Shown one piece after another: positions 63,183 through 64,000 of a stretch of 64,000 nucleotides of DNA; within the stretch, counting starts at the first letter, position 1; each line of letters opens with the position of its first letter. The position numbers and the translations under genes were made by a program. Source of the DNA: JAVJUS01 sp040220455 (lineage in GTDB: Bacteria > Pseudomonadota > Alphaproteobacteria > DSM-16000 > Inquilinaceae). The stretch is from positions 186,001 through 250,000 of the forward strand of contig JAVJUS010000094.1 in the NCBI GenBank assembly GCA_040220455.1, read 5' to 3'. Below the pieces are notes generated by a model. The model was not told where the DNA came from. It worked only from the letters and a program-made list of their open reading frames with translations, and did no database searches.

Positions 63183-64000
63183 GCCGGCGTGTCGGCGGCG
63201 GCCGGCGCGGCCGTGCGCGGCGGCCCGGGCGGCGTGAGAAGGGCGCGCGTCGCCGCGGCCACGTCCGGCTGGCGCATCAGGCTCTCGCCGATCAGGAAGG
63301 TCGTCACCCCGACGGCGGCGAGGCGGGCGAGATCGGCCGGCGCCGACAGCCCGCTCTCGCCGACCACCAGGCGCCCGTCCCCGACGACACGTGACGCCAG
63401 CCTCTCCGTCGTCTTCAGGTCGACCGCCAGGGTCTTGAGATCGCGGTTGTTGACGCCGATCAGCGCCTGCGCCGGCGCCAGGGCGAGCGCGCGATCGAGC
63501 TCGGCCGCGTCATGCACCTCCACCAGGATGTCGAGGCCCTGCTCGATCGCCGCCGCCGCCAGCTCCGACACGGCGCCGTCGTCGAGCGCGGCCATGATCA
63601 GCAGCACGCAATCCGCGCCGATCGCCCGGGCCTCGACGATCTGGTAGGGATCGAGCATGAAGTCCTTGCGCAGGACCGGCAGCGGACAGGCGTCCCGCGC
63701 GGCCGACAGATAGGCGTCTTCGCCCTGGAAATAGGGGCCGTCGGTCAGCACCGACAGGCAGGTGACGCCGCCGGCGGCATAGGCCCGGGCCAGGGCCGGC
63801 GGGTCGAAGTCCGGCCGGATCAACCCGCGCGAGGGCGAGGCCTTCTTGATCTCGCCGATCAGGCCGTAGCGCCCCTCGGCCTCGGCCCGGCGCAGCGCGT
63901 CGGCGAAGCCGCGGGGTGCGGCGGCGGAGCGGGCCGCGCCCTCCACGGCGCCGATCGGGCGGTGCGCCTTGCGGCGGGCCACCTCCTCGCGCGTGTCCGC
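63179..64000 (-). CDS. trpC: Indole-3-glycerol phosphate synthase (5' end beyond the window)
   Basis: Tryptophan biosynthesis, TIM-barrel enzyme. 273 residues are visible and the frame continues through the window edge (ADTREEVARRKAHRP), so the true start lies outside. Conserved IGEIKKASPSRGLIRPDFDP, VLTDGPYFQG, LPVLRKDFMLDPYQIVEARA, IGVNNRDLKTLAVDL and VVGESGLSAPADLARLAAVG. A GTG at 63982 is in frame but lies inside the conserved part and is not the start. The C-terminal tail is Ala/Pro-rich. Confidence 0.96.
   Translation of the reverse strand, partial: ADTREEVARRKAHRPIGAVEGAARSAAAPRGFADALRRAEAEGRYGLIGEIKKASPSRGLIRPDFDPPALARAYAAGGVTCLSVLTDGPYFQGEDAYLSAARDACPLPVLRKDFMLDPYQIVEARAIGADCVLLIMAALDDGAVSELAAAAIEQGLDILVEVHDAAELDRALALAPAQALIGVNNRDLKTLAVDLKTTERLASRVVGDGRLVVGESGLSAPADLARLAAVGVTTFLIGESLMRQPDVAAATRALLTPPGPPRTAAPAAADTPA

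Overview
This 64 kb window is a very GC-rich bacterial chromosome segment whose gene order is the classical alphaproteobacterial housekeeping backbone: lon, hupB, two tRNAs, the complete 14-gene complex I operon, coaX, RNase J, methylmalonyl-CoA epimerase, a DUF1467 gene, proS, lolE, lolD, dnaE, rpsB, tsf, pyrH, frr, uppS, cdsA, dxr, rseP, bamA, skp, lpxD, fabZ, lpxA, lpxI, lpxB, gltA, gltX, comEC, lexA, moeA, moaC and trpC. LpxI instead of LpxH, DUF1467, a short proline-tRNA ligase and GAAC/GTTC-type LexA boxes all point to Alphaproteobacteria; a Rhodospirillales-like lineage is my best guess, but the species cannot be read from the sequence.

Layout. 1-3.8 kb: Lon protease, HU and tRNA-Val(UAC). 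3.94-5.35 kb: a dead ISNCY/IS1202-like insertion sequence with recognisable terminal inverted repeats and an 18-bp target duplication, lying directly against the -35 box of tRNA-Asp(GUC). 5.9-20.7 kb: nuoABCDEFGHIJKLMN (H+-translocating NADH:quinone oxidoreductase), all co-oriented, followed by coaX (20.7 kb), rnj, mce and a DUF1467 membrane protein. 24.0-30.7 kb: a block that interrupts the usual DUF1467-proS adjacency. It holds 3-methyladenine glycosylase I, a glutathione transferase-like protein, an apparent small-RNA locus between intrinsic terminators, and a leftward BMP-type (purine nucleoside/lipoprotein family) ABC transporter operon. 30.9-34.4 kb: proS and lolED. 34.4-34.5 kb: REP-like palindromes. 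34.7-38.2 kb: DNA polymerase III alpha. 38.2-53.4 kb: translation, isoprenoid, phospholipid, outer-membrane assembly and lipid A genes, tightly packed with many ATGA-type overlaps. 53.4-56.5 kb: gltA and gltX on the minus strand, with a small membrane protein coupled to gltA. 56.6-58.8 kb: comEC. 60.6-64 kb: lexA, then trpC-moaC-moeA reading leftward.

The outstanding feature is at 58,912-60,363. An accessory gene, preceded by an AT-rich segment and followed by a cluster of short repeats, sits between comEC and lexA. Its product reads as a Cry-type (delta-endotoxin) N-terminal pore-forming helical domain fused to a jacalin-like beta-prism lectin domain, with no Cry domain III and no Sec signal peptide. 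This is a candidate undescribed pore-forming toxin or antagonism protein in an alphaproteobacterium. Secondary points of interest are the 25.4-25.56 kb small-RNA candidate, the IS/tRNA-promoter junction, the pair of inverted LexA boxes, and the missing birA between nuoN and coaX.
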